Source of the DNA: Bog-105 sp965277855
GTDB lineage: Bacteria; Acidobacteriota; Terriglobia; Bryobacterales; Bryobacteraceae
Direction: 5' to 3'
DNA: 64,000 nucleotides
NCBI GenBank assembly: GCA_965277855.1
Contig: OZ255847.1
Location: 2,914,001-2,978,000, forward strand
A model generated the notes under the pieces. That model saw nothing but the letters and a program-made list of their open reading frames with translations. It searched no databases and was not told the origin of the DNA. Both the position numbers and the translations under genes were made by a program. Below, in pieces: positions 34,851-43,811 of the stretch (its first letter is position 1; each line of letters starts with the position of its first letter).

Positions 34851-35739
34851 GGCATTCAAGCAGCGCATGGGCTGGCGCTTCAACTGGGTCTCCTCCGAAG
34901 GCAGCGATTTCAATTACGATTACCATGTCTCGTTCACGCCCGAAGAAATCGCGAGCGGCCAAGTCTATTACAATTACCGTCTCACGCCGGCTTCGATTGA
35001 AGAACTATCCGGATTCAGCGTCTTTTATAAAGACAACCATGGCGATGTCTTTCATACCTATTCGAGTTACGGTCGCGGAAACGAAGAGGTACTCGGCGCC
35101 TACGTCTACCTCGACCTCACGCCCAAAGGACGCAATGAACCCGGGCCGAATCACAACCTGTCCGATTGGGTGCGTCACCACGACCGCTACGGCCTGAAAG
35201 GCTCGGTCGATGCAACCGGCGGTTTCATCTCCAGTCATGACTCGACTTGCTGCTCCCATGCGCGCGAACCTGCCTCGATGGAAAACAGTCAGCTGCTCCA
35301 GTCGCTCTCGACCGACCCCGCTGTGGCCGAATTGCGCGCTTTTATCGAAGCCCGCGCGCAGGCAGTTCGTGCAAAAGACATTGACACAGCGACTGCCTGC
35401 ATCTCGCCCGGCGTGATCTTGTTTGATGTAGTGGATCCACTGGAGTATCGCGGTTCAGATGCGCTGTCCAAGCGCGTACAGCAATGGTTCGCTTCGTTTG
35501 TTGGCCCGATCGGTTTCGAAATGCGTCAATTGGCAGTCTCGGCCTCCCAGACTATTGGCTTCAGCCACAGTCTGAATCAGGTGAGCGCTACGACCACCAG
35601 CGGCCGGAAAATCGAAATGTGGTGGCGCTCGACGACTTGCTATAGCAAAGCCGGTGGGACCTGGAAGGTGACGCATGAACACAATTCGGTGCCCTTCAAT
35701 CCGGAAAGCGGGAAGGCCTCGCTCGATCTCGAGCCGTAA
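34843..35739 (+). CDS. DUF899 C-terminal half fused to a SnoaL-like domain (probably not separately expressed)
   Basis: 298 aa open frame from a GTG. Residues 1-135 continue the DUF899 family (FKQRMGWRFNWVSSEGSDFNYDYHVSFTP, RNEPGPNHNLSDWVRHHDRY) up to a CC pair in DSTCCSHAREP. From about 150 a SnoaL/NTF2-like fold follows (LRAFIEARAQAVRAKDIDTATACISPGVILFDVVDP, then WWRSTTCYSKAGGTWKVTHEHNSVPF). An internal ATG at 35278 could start the SnoaL domain alone. The DUF899 portion has lost its N-terminal redox centre to the upstream frameshift. It is unclear whether the fusion is ancestral or a decay product. Confidence 0.55.
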   Translation: MLQAFKQRMGWRFNWVSSEGSDFNYDYHVSFTPEEIASGQVYYNYRLTPASIEELSGFSVFYKDNHGDVFHTYSSYGRGNEEVLGAYVYLDLTPKGRNEPGPNHNLSDWVRHHDRYGLKGSVDATGGFISSHDSTCCSHAREPASMENSQLLQSLSTDPAVAELRAFIEARAQAVRAKDIDTATACISPGVILFDVVDPLEYRGSDALSKRVQQWFASFVGPIGFEMRQLAVSASQTIGFSHSLNQVSATTTSGRKIEMWWRSTTCYSKAGGTWKVTHEHNSVPFNPESGKASLDLEP

Positions 35740-35769
35740 GTGAAGAACGAATCGCGTCGGTTCGCTCCT

Positions 35770-35880
35770 CCTCACCGGCGGCGCCAGGATACCCGAAGCG
35801 ACCAGCGCAATCCACTGACTGTCGCGCGTATCCGGCTTCCTGTAAGCGCCTGTGGACTCCACCTCCACAGGCGTGACGCA
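35770..35880 (-). pseudogene. IS110-family transposase remnant
   Basis: On the minus strand the frame reads VEVESTGAYRKPDTRDSQWI then ALVASGILAPP. It aligns with ESTGVYWKP and TDRNDSEWLADLLAHGLIKP of the intact transposase to its right, with the stretch between the catalytic Glu and Asp positions deleted. Both ends are lost. It is a short fossil of an earlier, diverged IS110 copy, adjacent to the present one. Confidence 0.6.
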
Positions 35881-36066
35881 ACCTTGATCCTCTATTCAGA
35901 TGGATGAGAAGCCCGCCACAGCGCAGTCCTTCGAAAACGGGCATTTATAAGTGCGTGTGTTTGCAGTCGATTGCCCTTTCGAGACACTTGCAAGGTCTGC
36001 CGCGGCGACGTTTGTGTTCGGAGGGGGCCGCGGCGAGTTTGGAAACGGGGTGGGCTGGCCGGACGA

Positions 36067-37275
36067 CTACCTGCAATCCAAGGCGTTCCGTCGGCGGACG
36101 CGGCGATTCTGCGTGCGCAGCGGGTGCAAGGAGTCGTAGTAATGGCCTCCCAAGTCGCGGTATACAGTGGCATCGCGGAGTAAGTGATAAGCGATGATGA
36201 GCAACTGATGAGCGGTGGCGAGAATGGCCTTCTTGATGCCGCCTTTGGCCGCGCGGCGCAGAAAATGAGCTTGCAAATAGCAATCCTTTTTGCGGGTGAC
36301 GCCCCAAGCCGACTGACATAAAGCGCGCCGCAGCCAGCGGTTGCCTTTCTTAGTTCGGTTGCCTAAGCGCTTACCCGCGCTCTCGCGGTTGCCGGGGCAC
36401 AGCCCGGCCCAACTCGCCGCATGTGCGGCGCTCGGGAACACGCTCATATCCGGCCCGAGCTCGGCCAGCAGCGTCCAGGCCGTCAGTACATCCACGCCCG
36501 GAATGGTGCATAAGCGGGTGATCTGGTCCAGGTAGGGCCGCATACGCCGGGCAATCTCCCCATCGAGGCGCACGATCTTGTCGGCAACAAAATCCAGATC
36601 CGCCATCAGTTCGCCGAGCAGGTACCGATGGTGCTCGCGGATACTGCCGCGCAGTACCAGTTCCAACTCGTCCCGTTTGGCGCGCAGTGAGCCTTTGGCG
36701 TAATCGGCCAGCCAACCCGGATCCGTGTGCCCGTCAATGATGCCGCGCACCATGGCCCGTCCGCTTGCGCCCAGCACATCGCTCAATACCGTGTCCAGCT
36801 TGCTGTTGGCATCTTCGAGCACCTTGTGGATGCGGTTGTGAACGCGATTGTGCTCGCCCGTGAGCTTCACGCGATAACGCGTCAGCTCACGCAGATCGCG
36901 GATCTCCGGCGGCGGCACATAACTCGGCTTGATTAAGCCGTGCGCCAACAAGTCGGCCAGCCACTCGCTATCGTTGCGGTCCGTCTTCCGGCTCGGAATG
37001 TTTTTCACCTGATACGGGTTGGCCAGCACCAGCGACAAGCTCCGTTCGAGCACGTTCCACACCGGCTTCCAATACACACCGGTCGACTCCATGGCCACCT
37101 TCTCCACTTTCGAACTGCGCAGCCACTGAGCCAGCCGTTGCAGCTCTTTCCAGTGCGTTCCGAACTGCTGCGTTCTCACTTCTCGTTCCGCACCCTCATG
37201 GAATACCAGAACCGTCGCCGTGATGCTATCTTTGTGCACATCCAAACCACAGCAGCGGCGATACACTACTTGCAT
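36067..37275 (-). CDS. IS110-family transposase (DEDD recombinase)
   Basis: 402 aa, intact. The RuvC-like N-terminal domain has the acidic residues in GLDVHKDS, MESTGVYWKP and KTDRNDSEWLADLLAHGLI. A helical linker follows. The C-terminal Tnp20 domain has IPGVDVLTAWTLLAELG and then the Ser-containing WAGLCPGNRESAGKRLGNRTKKGN, which carries the nucleophile region of this family. A Shine-Dalgarno GGAAGGAG lies before the ATG. It catalyses excision and insertion, in bridge-RNA elements guided by an element-encoded RNA. It looks functional, and a degenerate relative lies adjacent. Confidence 0.93.
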   Translation of the reverse strand: MQVVYRRCCGLDVHKDSITATVLVFHEGAEREVRTQQFGTHWKELQRLAQWLRSSKVEKVAMESTGVYWKPVWNVLERSLSLVLANPYQVKNIPSRKTDRNDSEWLADLLAHGLIKPSYVPPPEIRDLRELTRYRVKLTGEHNRVHNRIHKVLEDANSKLDTVLSDVLGASGRAMVRGIIDGHTDPGWLADYAKGSLRAKRDELELVLRGSIREHHRYLLGELMADLDFVADKIVRLDGEIARRMRPYLDQITRLCTIPGVDVLTAWTLLAELGPDMSVFPSAAHAASWAGLCPGNRESAGKRLGNRTKKGNRWLRRALCQSAWGVTRKKDCYLQAHFLRRAAKGGIKKAILATAHQLLIIAYHLLRDATVYRDLGGHYYDSLHPLRTQNRRVRRRNALDCR

Positions 37276-37570
37276 GTTGTCTCCTTCCGCCGCCAGGCGA
37301 AGGACGCGTTGACGAACTTAAGACATTCCTTCTCGTGCTCTCCTGCCGGGCGGCGGAGGCAACACTTCGTTGTACCGATGAAAGCGTCCAGCCAGATTCA
37401 CAAACGGGCTCACAGGCTCCAGACCAAGACCGACCTTCTCTCGCCAGCGGCTCCTTCCAGCCTCGCGCACACCCTCTGATCCGTTTTCATCTCTCGTTGT
37501 CGTGGCCCGCCGCTGTGGGGGAATCACAGCGCTTTGTGGAATTTTCTTCTCTCAAGGAATCAATAGGTTA
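37276..37570 (-). ncRNA. Possible bridge RNA region of the IS110 element
   Basis: A 295-nt non-coding stretch lies upstream of the transposase, the location of bridge RNA in the IS110 group. It contains a perfect 7-bp stem (CGCTGTG at 37511-37517, CACAGCG at 37525-37531, 7-nt loop) and a second imperfect hairpin close to the start codon. Binding loops cannot be assigned without the donor and target ends. In the IS1111 group the RNA would instead lie downstream, and the subgroup was not determined. Confidence 0.35.
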
Positions 37571-37678
37571 GAGCGAGACGCAAGACCGGTCGTCCCACTG
37601 GTCCTGAATACTCACGGCTGAGAAGTGTCCGTGCGGCTCAGCTGTCCGGCGCGCTCAATCCTATTGCCCAGGAACATC

Positions 37679-39310
37679 ATGAAACCGAATCGTCTCTTAC
37701 TTTTTTTGGTTCCGCTGCTGTCGGTGGCCCAAACGAGAACCGACTTCAATTCTCAGCTCAACAATTTGCCGTTTGCCAGCGTGATGGCGGCACCCTTTTC
37801 TGCGAAAGGCGATTGCATCAGCGACGACTCGAATGCGATACAGGCAGCTCTCGACAGCCATCGTTATATCTGGCTGCCGAAACCTCCGGGCGGTTGTTAC
37901 CTGGTTTCGAAAACGTTGACGCTGCAGTATGGTGATTACCTCTATGGCGCTTCGGCCAACAATCCGAATGCCGGCGATCCCACGCAAGGCGTAGTGATCC
38001 GCCTAGCTCCCAATAGCAACGTTCCTCTGCTCCAAACTTTCAACAGTCAGGATCCGGCAGGCGGCGGCAACGAATACATGGCGGTCGAGAACGTTGTTTT
38101 CGATGGTAACGGATCGAATCAAACTCAGGAACTCCAAAATCAGGCCCTGGTGGATTACCGCGGCACTTTCATTCAGACCTTTCTGCGTCACGTGATGATT
38201 ACCAATGCGTTTGGACCGGGTTTGTTCACCGGCTCGACAGAACTGGATAATGTCTGGATCATTGGCTGCTCCACCAGCACTTACTCCTGGATCCATAATC
38301 CGGGAGCGTCCGGACTGGGAGCGCTGCTCGTTAACCAGGTCTACGTGGAAGATCAAATTAAGCCGCTCAATGGCCACTACCGTTCGCCCTTCGATGGCAG
38401 CGTGAATGATCCTACTACTTATGCACACGCCATATGGTTCAACGGGCTCGGCAGCGCGACTATCAATCAGCTGCATTGCGAATCGGCCGCCACCTGTATC
38501 GACTTCAACGACATTCAAACACTGACAATCCATGGCATCACCGGAACTCGCATCGGCAATCCCGCATCATCCGATCCAACCGACCAATATCTGATTCGTG
38601 CTCTCAACCTGAACGCTTACAATCTGACTTTTTCAGCTGCTTACTTCGATCAGAGCGGCAGTGTTTACAACGGGTCTTTTGACAACGTGCGTGTGTTCGG
38701 CCTGGGCAACGGACTGGCCAGCAACGATCTGTATCAAACTCCCGCCGGCAAGACGACCTGGCCGTTTTACACCTGGGGCCGTTACGACCAGGGCTTTTCG
38801 GGAGTGCCTTACCTCGGCGAACGTTCCATCGTCGGCAACGAACTTTGGATTCAACAGACGGGCGCGTATAGCCCGAATCGGCTGGCCATTTTCGACAACA
38901 CCGGCGGGCCGGAGGGTTCCTACGCCTACTTCGAGCGGAATGGCGGTCAGTTGAACCTCGGCTTTAGTCCAGGGCCGTGGGACGCAAACGAAACGACCAT
39001 GCTGCAGATGAACTTCTTCGGGACGGGCAACTCGGCTAATAATGTGCAGATTAACGGTGGCCGTTTGCAGACCGGATCGCAGAGCAATACCGATATGAAC
39101 GGAGAGCTTACGTTGGCCTCCTCCAAGTCGGCTACGTATCCGCTAGCCGGATTTTATCTGGTTCATCCGGAATGCACAGCGACGCCGCAGTTCGATATGG
39201 GCTCCGGCAATCGCTTCTGGATCACCTACTCGGGTGTGGCTTCGTTCACCGTAAACTTCGCACAGGCAGTCGGCGGCAACGTGTCCTACGTCTGCGTGGG
39301 CCGGAACTAA
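37679..39310 (+). CDS. Secreted pectate-lyase-superfamily (right-handed beta-helix) protein
   Basis: 543 aa from the ATG at 37679, which has a GGA ribosome binding site and begins a signal peptide (MKPNRLLLFLVPLLSVAQ). The start of the mature protein (GDCISDDSNAIQAALDS...IWLPKPPGGCYLVSKTLTLQ) is typical of Pectate_lyase_3/GH28-like helices, and the central region (about 100-330) contains strands such as YMAVENVVFDGNG and LDNVWIIGCSTSTYSW. The C-terminal 180 residues are a separate beta-rich part. Catalytic residues are not recognisable, so it may be a lyase, a tail-spike-like protein or a binding protein. Confidence 0.7.
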   Translation: MKPNRLLLFLVPLLSVAQTRTDFNSQLNNLPFASVMAAPFSAKGDCISDDSNAIQAALDSHRYIWLPKPPGGCYLVSKTLTLQYGDYLYGASANNPNAGDPTQGVVIRLAPNSNVPLLQTFNSQDPAGGGNEYMAVENVVFDGNGSNQTQELQNQALVDYRGTFIQTFLRHVMITNAFGPGLFTGSTELDNVWIIGCSTSTYSWIHNPGASGLGALLVNQVYVEDQIKPLNGHYRSPFDGSVNDPTTYAHAIWFNGLGSATINQLHCESAATCIDFNDIQTLTIHGITGTRIGNPASSDPTDQYLIRALNLNAYNLTFSAAYFDQSGSVYNGSFDNVRVFGLGNGLASNDLYQTPAGKTTWPFYTWGRYDQGFSGVPYLGERSIVGNELWIQQTGAYSPNRLAIFDNTGGPEGSYAYFERNGGQLNLGFSPGPWDANETTMLQMNFFGTGNSANNVQINGGRLQTGSQSNTDMNGELTLASSKSATYPLAGFYLVHPECTATPQFDMGSGNRFWITYSGVASFTVNFAQAVGGNVSYVCVGRN

Positions 39311-39343
39311 GAGTCGACGCCTCATCGATAATGGCGTGGAGAG

Positions 39344-41038
39344 ATGACACTCCACGCCACGCCGGCTAAAACGAACCCTCGTGGCTGGCTGCTGCTACAT
39401 GTCCTATTGGTCGCACTGGTCTGCTCACTTCCTCACTGGGTCGCCTTCGTTGTAAATCGCGGAGACTACTCCCCGTTCTCCGTTTCACCTGCCGTTTCAG
39501 CTCTCACCTTTGACGAAAACCACGCCTATGCGCCACCAGCACGCCGTTTCCTTGAGACCGGAAGCCTGCGTGCCGAAACGGACAACTATGAACGGCGAGA
39601 TCAGTCGGCGGGGATTCCGTTTATTCCCACCGCCATACTTGGCGGCCTCGGCCGCTGGACGGGAAGCTTGGCAAGAGCATTCATACTGGCGGACTGCTTC
39701 TTCCCTGCCCTGCTATTTTTGCTGTTCTACCGGATCACGGCATCGCTGATTCAGGATCGCCTACCCAGGCTGCTGGTCGCTTGGGCAACCATTCTGGTCC
39801 CGTTTAATCTACTGAATACCTTTTGGCTGGGCGAGGACGCCCTCGTTGCTCCCCTCGAGATTACCCGAACGCCGCAGCCCGAAATTTCCCTGCTCATCTT
39901 ATTAGCCGCGGCCGTACTGCTGGGCCGCGCGCTCGGATCTCCGCACAGGTGGCGATTCACCGTAGCGGCTGGAATTGCCTCGGGAGCAGTCGTCTACTGT
40001 TATTACTTTTACGCCATCGCCTGGGCCCTGACGCTGTGTTTGCTGTTCCTGCTGGGTTCGTTCCTCAAAAAAGCACATCTATGGCAAGCCGCCGGAACAG
40101 CCGCGCTACTTATGGTGTTACTGGCGATCCCGTATGCCGTAGCCAGCGCGCGCGGAGGCGCGCAAGGCGGTCAAACCTATCTGCTCGAGCGCATGGGCGC
40201 ATTCACGCATCGCCCCGATTTTCTTCCACTGCTGGCTGGGTTCGTTCTTACTTTTTTGCTCGCGAAATTCGGCGCGGGGTTCTCTTCAAAGCAGCCAGTG
40301 TATTTCATTCTGACGCTGCTCGTGGCCGGAGCGCTTTGGGGTATGAATGCGCAAATTCTGACCGGCTTTGAAACACAGAGATGGCACTTTTGGAAGCGTC
40401 TGGCACTGCCGCTTTGTTTTTTCGTTTTGTCGAGCCTAACGGCGAGCGTGGTGGATTTACGAAAGCACCGTCTCATCACCGGCGTGCTCTTAGTCTTGCT
40501 GATTTTGAACACGGCCGCCCGCCTCTGCGTAGCCGGCATGCGCATTGCTCCTCATCAAAAAGCTTCCGCTCCGGCACAGATGCTGTTCGCCTGGGTTCGT
40601 TCCCACATTTCGCCCGGTGTGGTGATCGGGACGATCGATCCTGAACTGATCCTCTACATTCCGGCACTCACGAACGACTACACATACGTGCCGAGCGGCC
40701 TGCGATCCCTGACATCTACCGCTGAGATCGTCGACCGTTTCGATGAATTAGCCTGCTCGCTCCATCTCTCTGCTGATGACGTGGCGAGAGAAACTGCGAT
40801 TCCGAATCACCTGGCCCATTCCACCGAACTGCTCCAGGTACTCGGCCTTTCCTATACAGGCGACCCTCGCGCATTCGAATGGTTCGTTAAACAGTACAGA
40901 TCCTACCTGCTTCGTTGCAAGCGGCCAAGCCGGCGTTTGGATTACGTGATTGTTGGAGCCGGATCGACAGCAAATGCCAGGTTTAAACAGGTGTATGCGA
41001 ACTCGGACTACCGGCTGCTGCAAGTTCGCAGCCAATGA
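39344..41038 (+). CDS. Polytopic membrane protein, GT-C-like
   Basis: 564 aa with about 10 hydrophobic segments from residue 15 to 395 (for example LLLHVLLVALVCSLPHWVAFVV, LILLAAAVLLGRALG, LCLLFLLGSFL). A soluble C-terminal region (about 420-564) follows with HISPGVVIGTIDPELILYIPALTN. Acidic pairs in the first loop (FDENHAY) resemble the catalytic-loop position of GT-C transferases, but family membership is not established. It starts 34 nt after the beta-helix protein gene and may be co-expressed. Confidence 0.55.
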   Translation: MTLHATPAKTNPRGWLLLHVLLVALVCSLPHWVAFVVNRGDYSPFSVSPAVSALTFDENHAYAPPARRFLETGSLRAETDNYERRDQSAGIPFIPTAILGGLGRWTGSLARAFILADCFFPALLFLLFYRITASLIQDRLPRLLVAWATILVPFNLLNTFWLGEDALVAPLEITRTPQPEISLLILLAAAVLLGRALGSPHRWRFTVAAGIASGAVVYCYYFYAIAWALTLCLLFLLGSFLKKAHLWQAAGTAALLMVLLAIPYAVASARGGAQGGQTYLLERMGAFTHRPDFLPLLAGFVLTFLLAKFGAGFSSKQPVYFILTLLVAGALWGMNAQILTGFETQRWHFWKRLALPLCFFVLSSLTASVVDLRKHRLITGVLLVLLILNTAARLCVAGMRIAPHQKASAPAQMLFAWVRSHISPGVVIGTIDPELILYIPALTNDYTYVPSGLRSLTSTAEIVDRFDELACSLHLSADDVARETAIPNHLAHSTELLQVLGLSYTGDPRAFEWFVKQYRSYLLRCKRPSRRLDYVIVGAGSTANARFKQVYANSDYRLLQVRSQ

Positions 41039-41041
41039 GGC

Positions 41042-41935
41042 TTAATCGTCAGAGCGGAAGAAGCTTCCGATGCTGCCGCTGGCCAGCGCCCCGAGAGGAT
41101 TGCGCTCATCGCCATCGTGAGCATGCTCGCCGGGAGATAGTTCGTGGCGCAGGCGTTCGAGAGTCATGCTTTGCAGGATCACGCGCCCTGGTCCGGTGAG
41201 CGTAGTCAGAAATAATCCTTCGCCGCCAAAAATGGCCGTTCGTATGCTGCCGACTAACTGTACGTCGTAACTGACGGTTGGCTCAAAGGCAACCAGGTGT
41301 CCGGTCTGCACCTGAAGCACTTCGCCGGGCGCGAGATTAAAGTCGACATGATCGCCTCCGGCATGTACAAACACCACGCCAGGTCCGGTGAGCTTTTGCA
41401 GAATGAAGCCTTCGCCGCCGAGCAGTCCCGCTCCCAGGCGACGGACCATCGCGATATCCAGTGAAACAGAACCTTGGGCGAACAGGAACCCGTCGCGCTG
41501 CACCATGATGGTTTGACCGGGCGCGAGTTCAAACACCTGAATTTTGCCTGGATAATGACCCGCAAATCCGACTTCGCCCGTGACATTTGTTGCTCGAAAG
41601 TAGGTAAAGAAAAGAGATTCTCCCATCAATTTTCTTTTCAGGGCGCCGAAGATTTTCTGCCCGAACGATTGGCCGGTCATACGCGTAGCCCAATCTACGT
41701 TGGCGGATTTGTAAATCATCTTTCCGGCTTCGGCGTAGATCTCCTGGCCGGGTTCCAGGTGGACGCGCGCGATCTGCAAATTGTGCCCTTCGATGTCATA
41801 TCGGATCGGAGCTAGCGAAGCCGGCACTGCACCGGGATTAGCCACCGAAACTCCGCCTGCGACTTGCCCGCAGTTTGGACAGAACTTGGCCCCTTCGCCG
41901 ATCTGGCCGCCGCAATTGGTGCAAAACATGGTCAT
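41042..41935 (-). CDS. AIM24/TIGR00266 family protein with zinc ribbon
   Basis: 297 aa. The N-terminal double zinc ribbon (CTNCGGQIGEGAKFCPNCGQ) is followed by a TIGR00266/AIM24 beta-prism domain: QIARVHLEPGQEIYAEAGKMIYKSANVDW, GGEGFILQKLTGPGVVFVHAGG and IFGGEGLFLTTLTGPGRVILQS. This family has no settled function; in bacteria it is a soluble protein of the trimeric AIM24 type. The zinc-ribbon fusion is common in Acidobacteria. It is divergent from the GT87 gene. Confidence 0.85.
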   Translation of the reverse strand: MTMFCTNCGGQIGEGAKFCPNCGQVAGGVSVANPGAVPASLAPIRYDIEGHNLQIARVHLEPGQEIYAEAGKMIYKSANVDWATRMTGQSFGQKIFGALKRKLMGESLFFTYFRATNVTGEVGFAGHYPGKIQVFELAPGQTIMVQRDGFLFAQGSVSLDIAMVRRLGAGLLGGEGFILQKLTGPGVVFVHAGGDHVDFNLAPGEVLQVQTGHLVAFEPTVSYDVQLVGSIRTAIFGGEGLFLTTLTGPGRVILQSMTLERLRHELSPGEHAHDGDERNPLGALASGSIGSFFRSDD

Positions 41936-41971
41936 CTCCCTTCACTACGCAAGGTCCTCGCCTGGAGTTCC

Positions 41972-43243
41972 ATGCCTCTAATGCGTGTTATTCTCGCATT
42001 GTTCGTGCCCAGACAGCCGCGTGATTGGTGGATGATTTTACTGTTCGCGGCCTGTTTGATGTTCTTCTTGAGTCGCGGCCCTTACCACGCGATACGGTAC
42101 TCGACCACCGGCGATTTCTCGACGGTTTATGCGAGCGCACGCTGCTGGCTGGCTGGAGAGAATCCGTACGATGCGGGTGCTTTGAAAAAGCAGTTAGCAA
42201 CAGCGGACGCGCCTGCTTCCATTGAACGCGATCAAAATGTTAATCCGCCCGTTTATCTACCCAGCGCATTGCTTTTGACTGCGGTTTTCGCGTGGCTCCC
42301 CTGGACGGCTGCCAATATCGCGTGGTGCATTCTGTTGACGGCTCTGTTCGCGTGGTCTGCGTGGACGCTAGTGCAGCAGGTCCAGCTGACTACACGCCAG
42401 CGATGGATGACGGTCTCAGCAATGCTCTTGTTTTCGCCAACCTACGTGGGCATTTACGATGGCAATCCCAGTGTCTTGGTGATCGGCTGCCTCGTTTTAG
42501 CGGTCTGTTTTCGGGGGTCGTTGCCGGCGAGCGGAGCGCTGCTCGGGATTGCTCTGTCGTTTAAGCCTCAGCTGGCGATTTGTGTCATCGGCATCTTTGC
42601 GCTGAGGAAGCTCTACCGGCCGATTCTATGGGGCCTGGTGATCGGCTTGACCTTTCTGATAGCCGGAACACTCGTTGCCTCACATTACGGCGAGGACTGG
42701 ACGTGGTGGCATACAGAGCAGCAGATTACCGCCGCCAGCTTCAGGGCCGGCGGTCAAAGCGACCCCTCACCAACGAGTGTCGTCGCCTGGCAAATGCTGG
42801 ATGCACGAACCCTCACTTCGTATCTTTTTCGCAATGGCAATGAGGCTGCCGCAGCCGCTTGGTGCATAGCAGCGGTGCTGGCAGTGTTTTATCTCCGGAG
42901 GCGAAACAGCGATTTCTGGCAGGACACCGCCTTTTTCTCAGTGCTGACGCTGATAGTTTCCTACCACCGCTACTATGACGCGCAACTACTGTTGCTAACG
43001 GTGCCTTGGATCGTTAACACCTTCGCCACCGGGCCTGCTATTTGCCTGGCGCTTTTAGCTTTTCCATTGCAGTCAATAGCGGCCCGATGGCTGGGTGGGC
43101 GAGCCACGATCCCCTCGTGGGAGCAGGTGCTCTTGCTGCGCGTCCAGCCTCTCGTTGTTTTAACGCTCGCTATCCTGTTCGCTACTGTCAGCTCTTCACA
43201 AAGTCGAGAGACGCTGAGTTCATACAATAACGAAGACCGGTAG
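41972..43243 (+). CDS. DUF2029 / GT87 family membrane glycosyltransferase
   Basis: 423 aa from the ATG at 41972, with a GGAG ribosome binding site (a longer frame from 41864 overlaps the divergent gene). About eight hydrophobic segments are present. The first extracytoplasmic loop has GDFSTVYASARCWLAGENPYD, the signature of GT87 mannosyl-type GT-C enzymes (DF near the first loop), then NPPVYLPSALLL. Later helices include GNPSVLVIGCLVLAV and ALLGIALSFKPQLAICVIGIFALRK. It probably uses polyprenyl-phosphate sugars in glycan assembly. The 3' end overlaps msrB tail-to-tail by 56 nt. Confidence 0.8.
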   Translation: MPLMRVILALFVPRQPRDWWMILLFAACLMFFLSRGPYHAIRYSTTGDFSTVYASARCWLAGENPYDAGALKKQLATADAPASIERDQNVNPPVYLPSALLLTAVFAWLPWTAANIAWCILLTALFAWSAWTLVQQVQLTTRQRWMTVSAMLLFSPTYVGIYDGNPSVLVIGCLVLAVCFRGSLPASGALLGIALSFKPQLAICVIGIFALRKLYRPILWGLVIGLTFLIAGTLVASHYGEDWTWWHTEQQITAASFRAGGQSDPSPTSVVAWQMLDARTLTSYLFRNGNEAAAAAWCIAAVLAVFYLRRRNSDFWQDTAFFSVLTLIVSYHRYYDAQLLLLTVPWIVNTFATGPAICLALLAFPLQSIAARWLGGRATIPSWEQVLLLRVQPLVVLTLAILFATVSSSQSRETLSSYNNEDR

Positions 43244-43727
43244 GCTTCGGGCCATCGTCAAAGACATGTCCCAGGTGCGCTTCGCACTTCGCGCATCTCA
43301 CTTCATTGCGCGACATACCTAAGCTACTATCACTTTTGGTTTCCACGTTCTCTTTGGCGATGGGCTGCCAGAAACTGGGCCATCCGGTACCCGATTCAAA
43401 CTTGGTGTCGGATGAAAACAGCGCATTGCCGCAGCAAACGCACTTATACAATCCGTGGTCGTGATTGTTCCAGTACTTGCCTGTAAACGCGCGTTCCGTT
43501 CCCGCCTCCCGGGTTACTTCAAACTGCTCCGGGGTCAGTTGCTTTTGCCATTCGGCATCACTCTTTTCTACTTTGTCCACCATAACCACTCCTTTGCGTT
43601 TACCTGTATCAGAAAACTCGACCACTTTTACGCTCTTGGATGCGCCGGCGGCGTAGGTGCCCGCAAAGGCAAGCCCTGCCAGATAACCGCACCCTTGCTT
43701 GAGGAAAGATCTGCGTTCCATATACAC
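43188..43727 (-). CDS. msrB: Peptide-methionine (R)-S-oxide reductase, exported
   Basis: 179 aa. The first 30 residues form a Tat-like signal (ERRSFLKQGCGYLAGLAFAG), so this MsrB acts outside the cytoplasm. The MsrB core is complete: zinc ligands CVCC and CAKC, the substrate region SGTGWPSFWQPI, HLGHVFDDGP, and the catalytic Cys in RYCMNSASL. It repairs methionine-R-sulfoxide with an exported electron source. The gene overlaps the GT87 gene tail-to-tail (43188-43243). Confidence 0.92.
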   Translation of the reverse strand: MYMERRSFLKQGCGYLAGLAFAGTYAAGASKSVKVVEFSDTGKRKGVVMVDKVEKSDAEWQKQLTPEQFEVTREAGTERAFTGKYWNNHDHGLYKCVCCGNALFSSDTKFESGTGWPSFWQPIAKENVETKSDSSLGMSRNEVRCAKCEAHLGHVFDDGPKPTGLRYCMNSASLDFVKS

Positions 43728-43811
43728 CTATTCGTTGGATTTCAGTAAAAGGTTTGAGGCTGCTACTTTTTGACGTACCAGCAGGCTTGATAGTCCTGGT
43801 AATTTGGATAC

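Larger units (their letters stand above)
35890..37570 (-). mobile_element. IS110-family insertion sequence (ends approximate)
   Basis: A single recombinase gene is flanked by non-coding stretches of roughly 180 bp downstream and 290 bp upstream. IS110 elements generally lack long terminal inverted repeats and make no target duplication, so ends cannot be fixed by eye; the stated limits are where recognisable neighbouring genes end. The upstream non-coding part is where IS110-group elements encode the bridge RNA. Confidence 0.55.
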
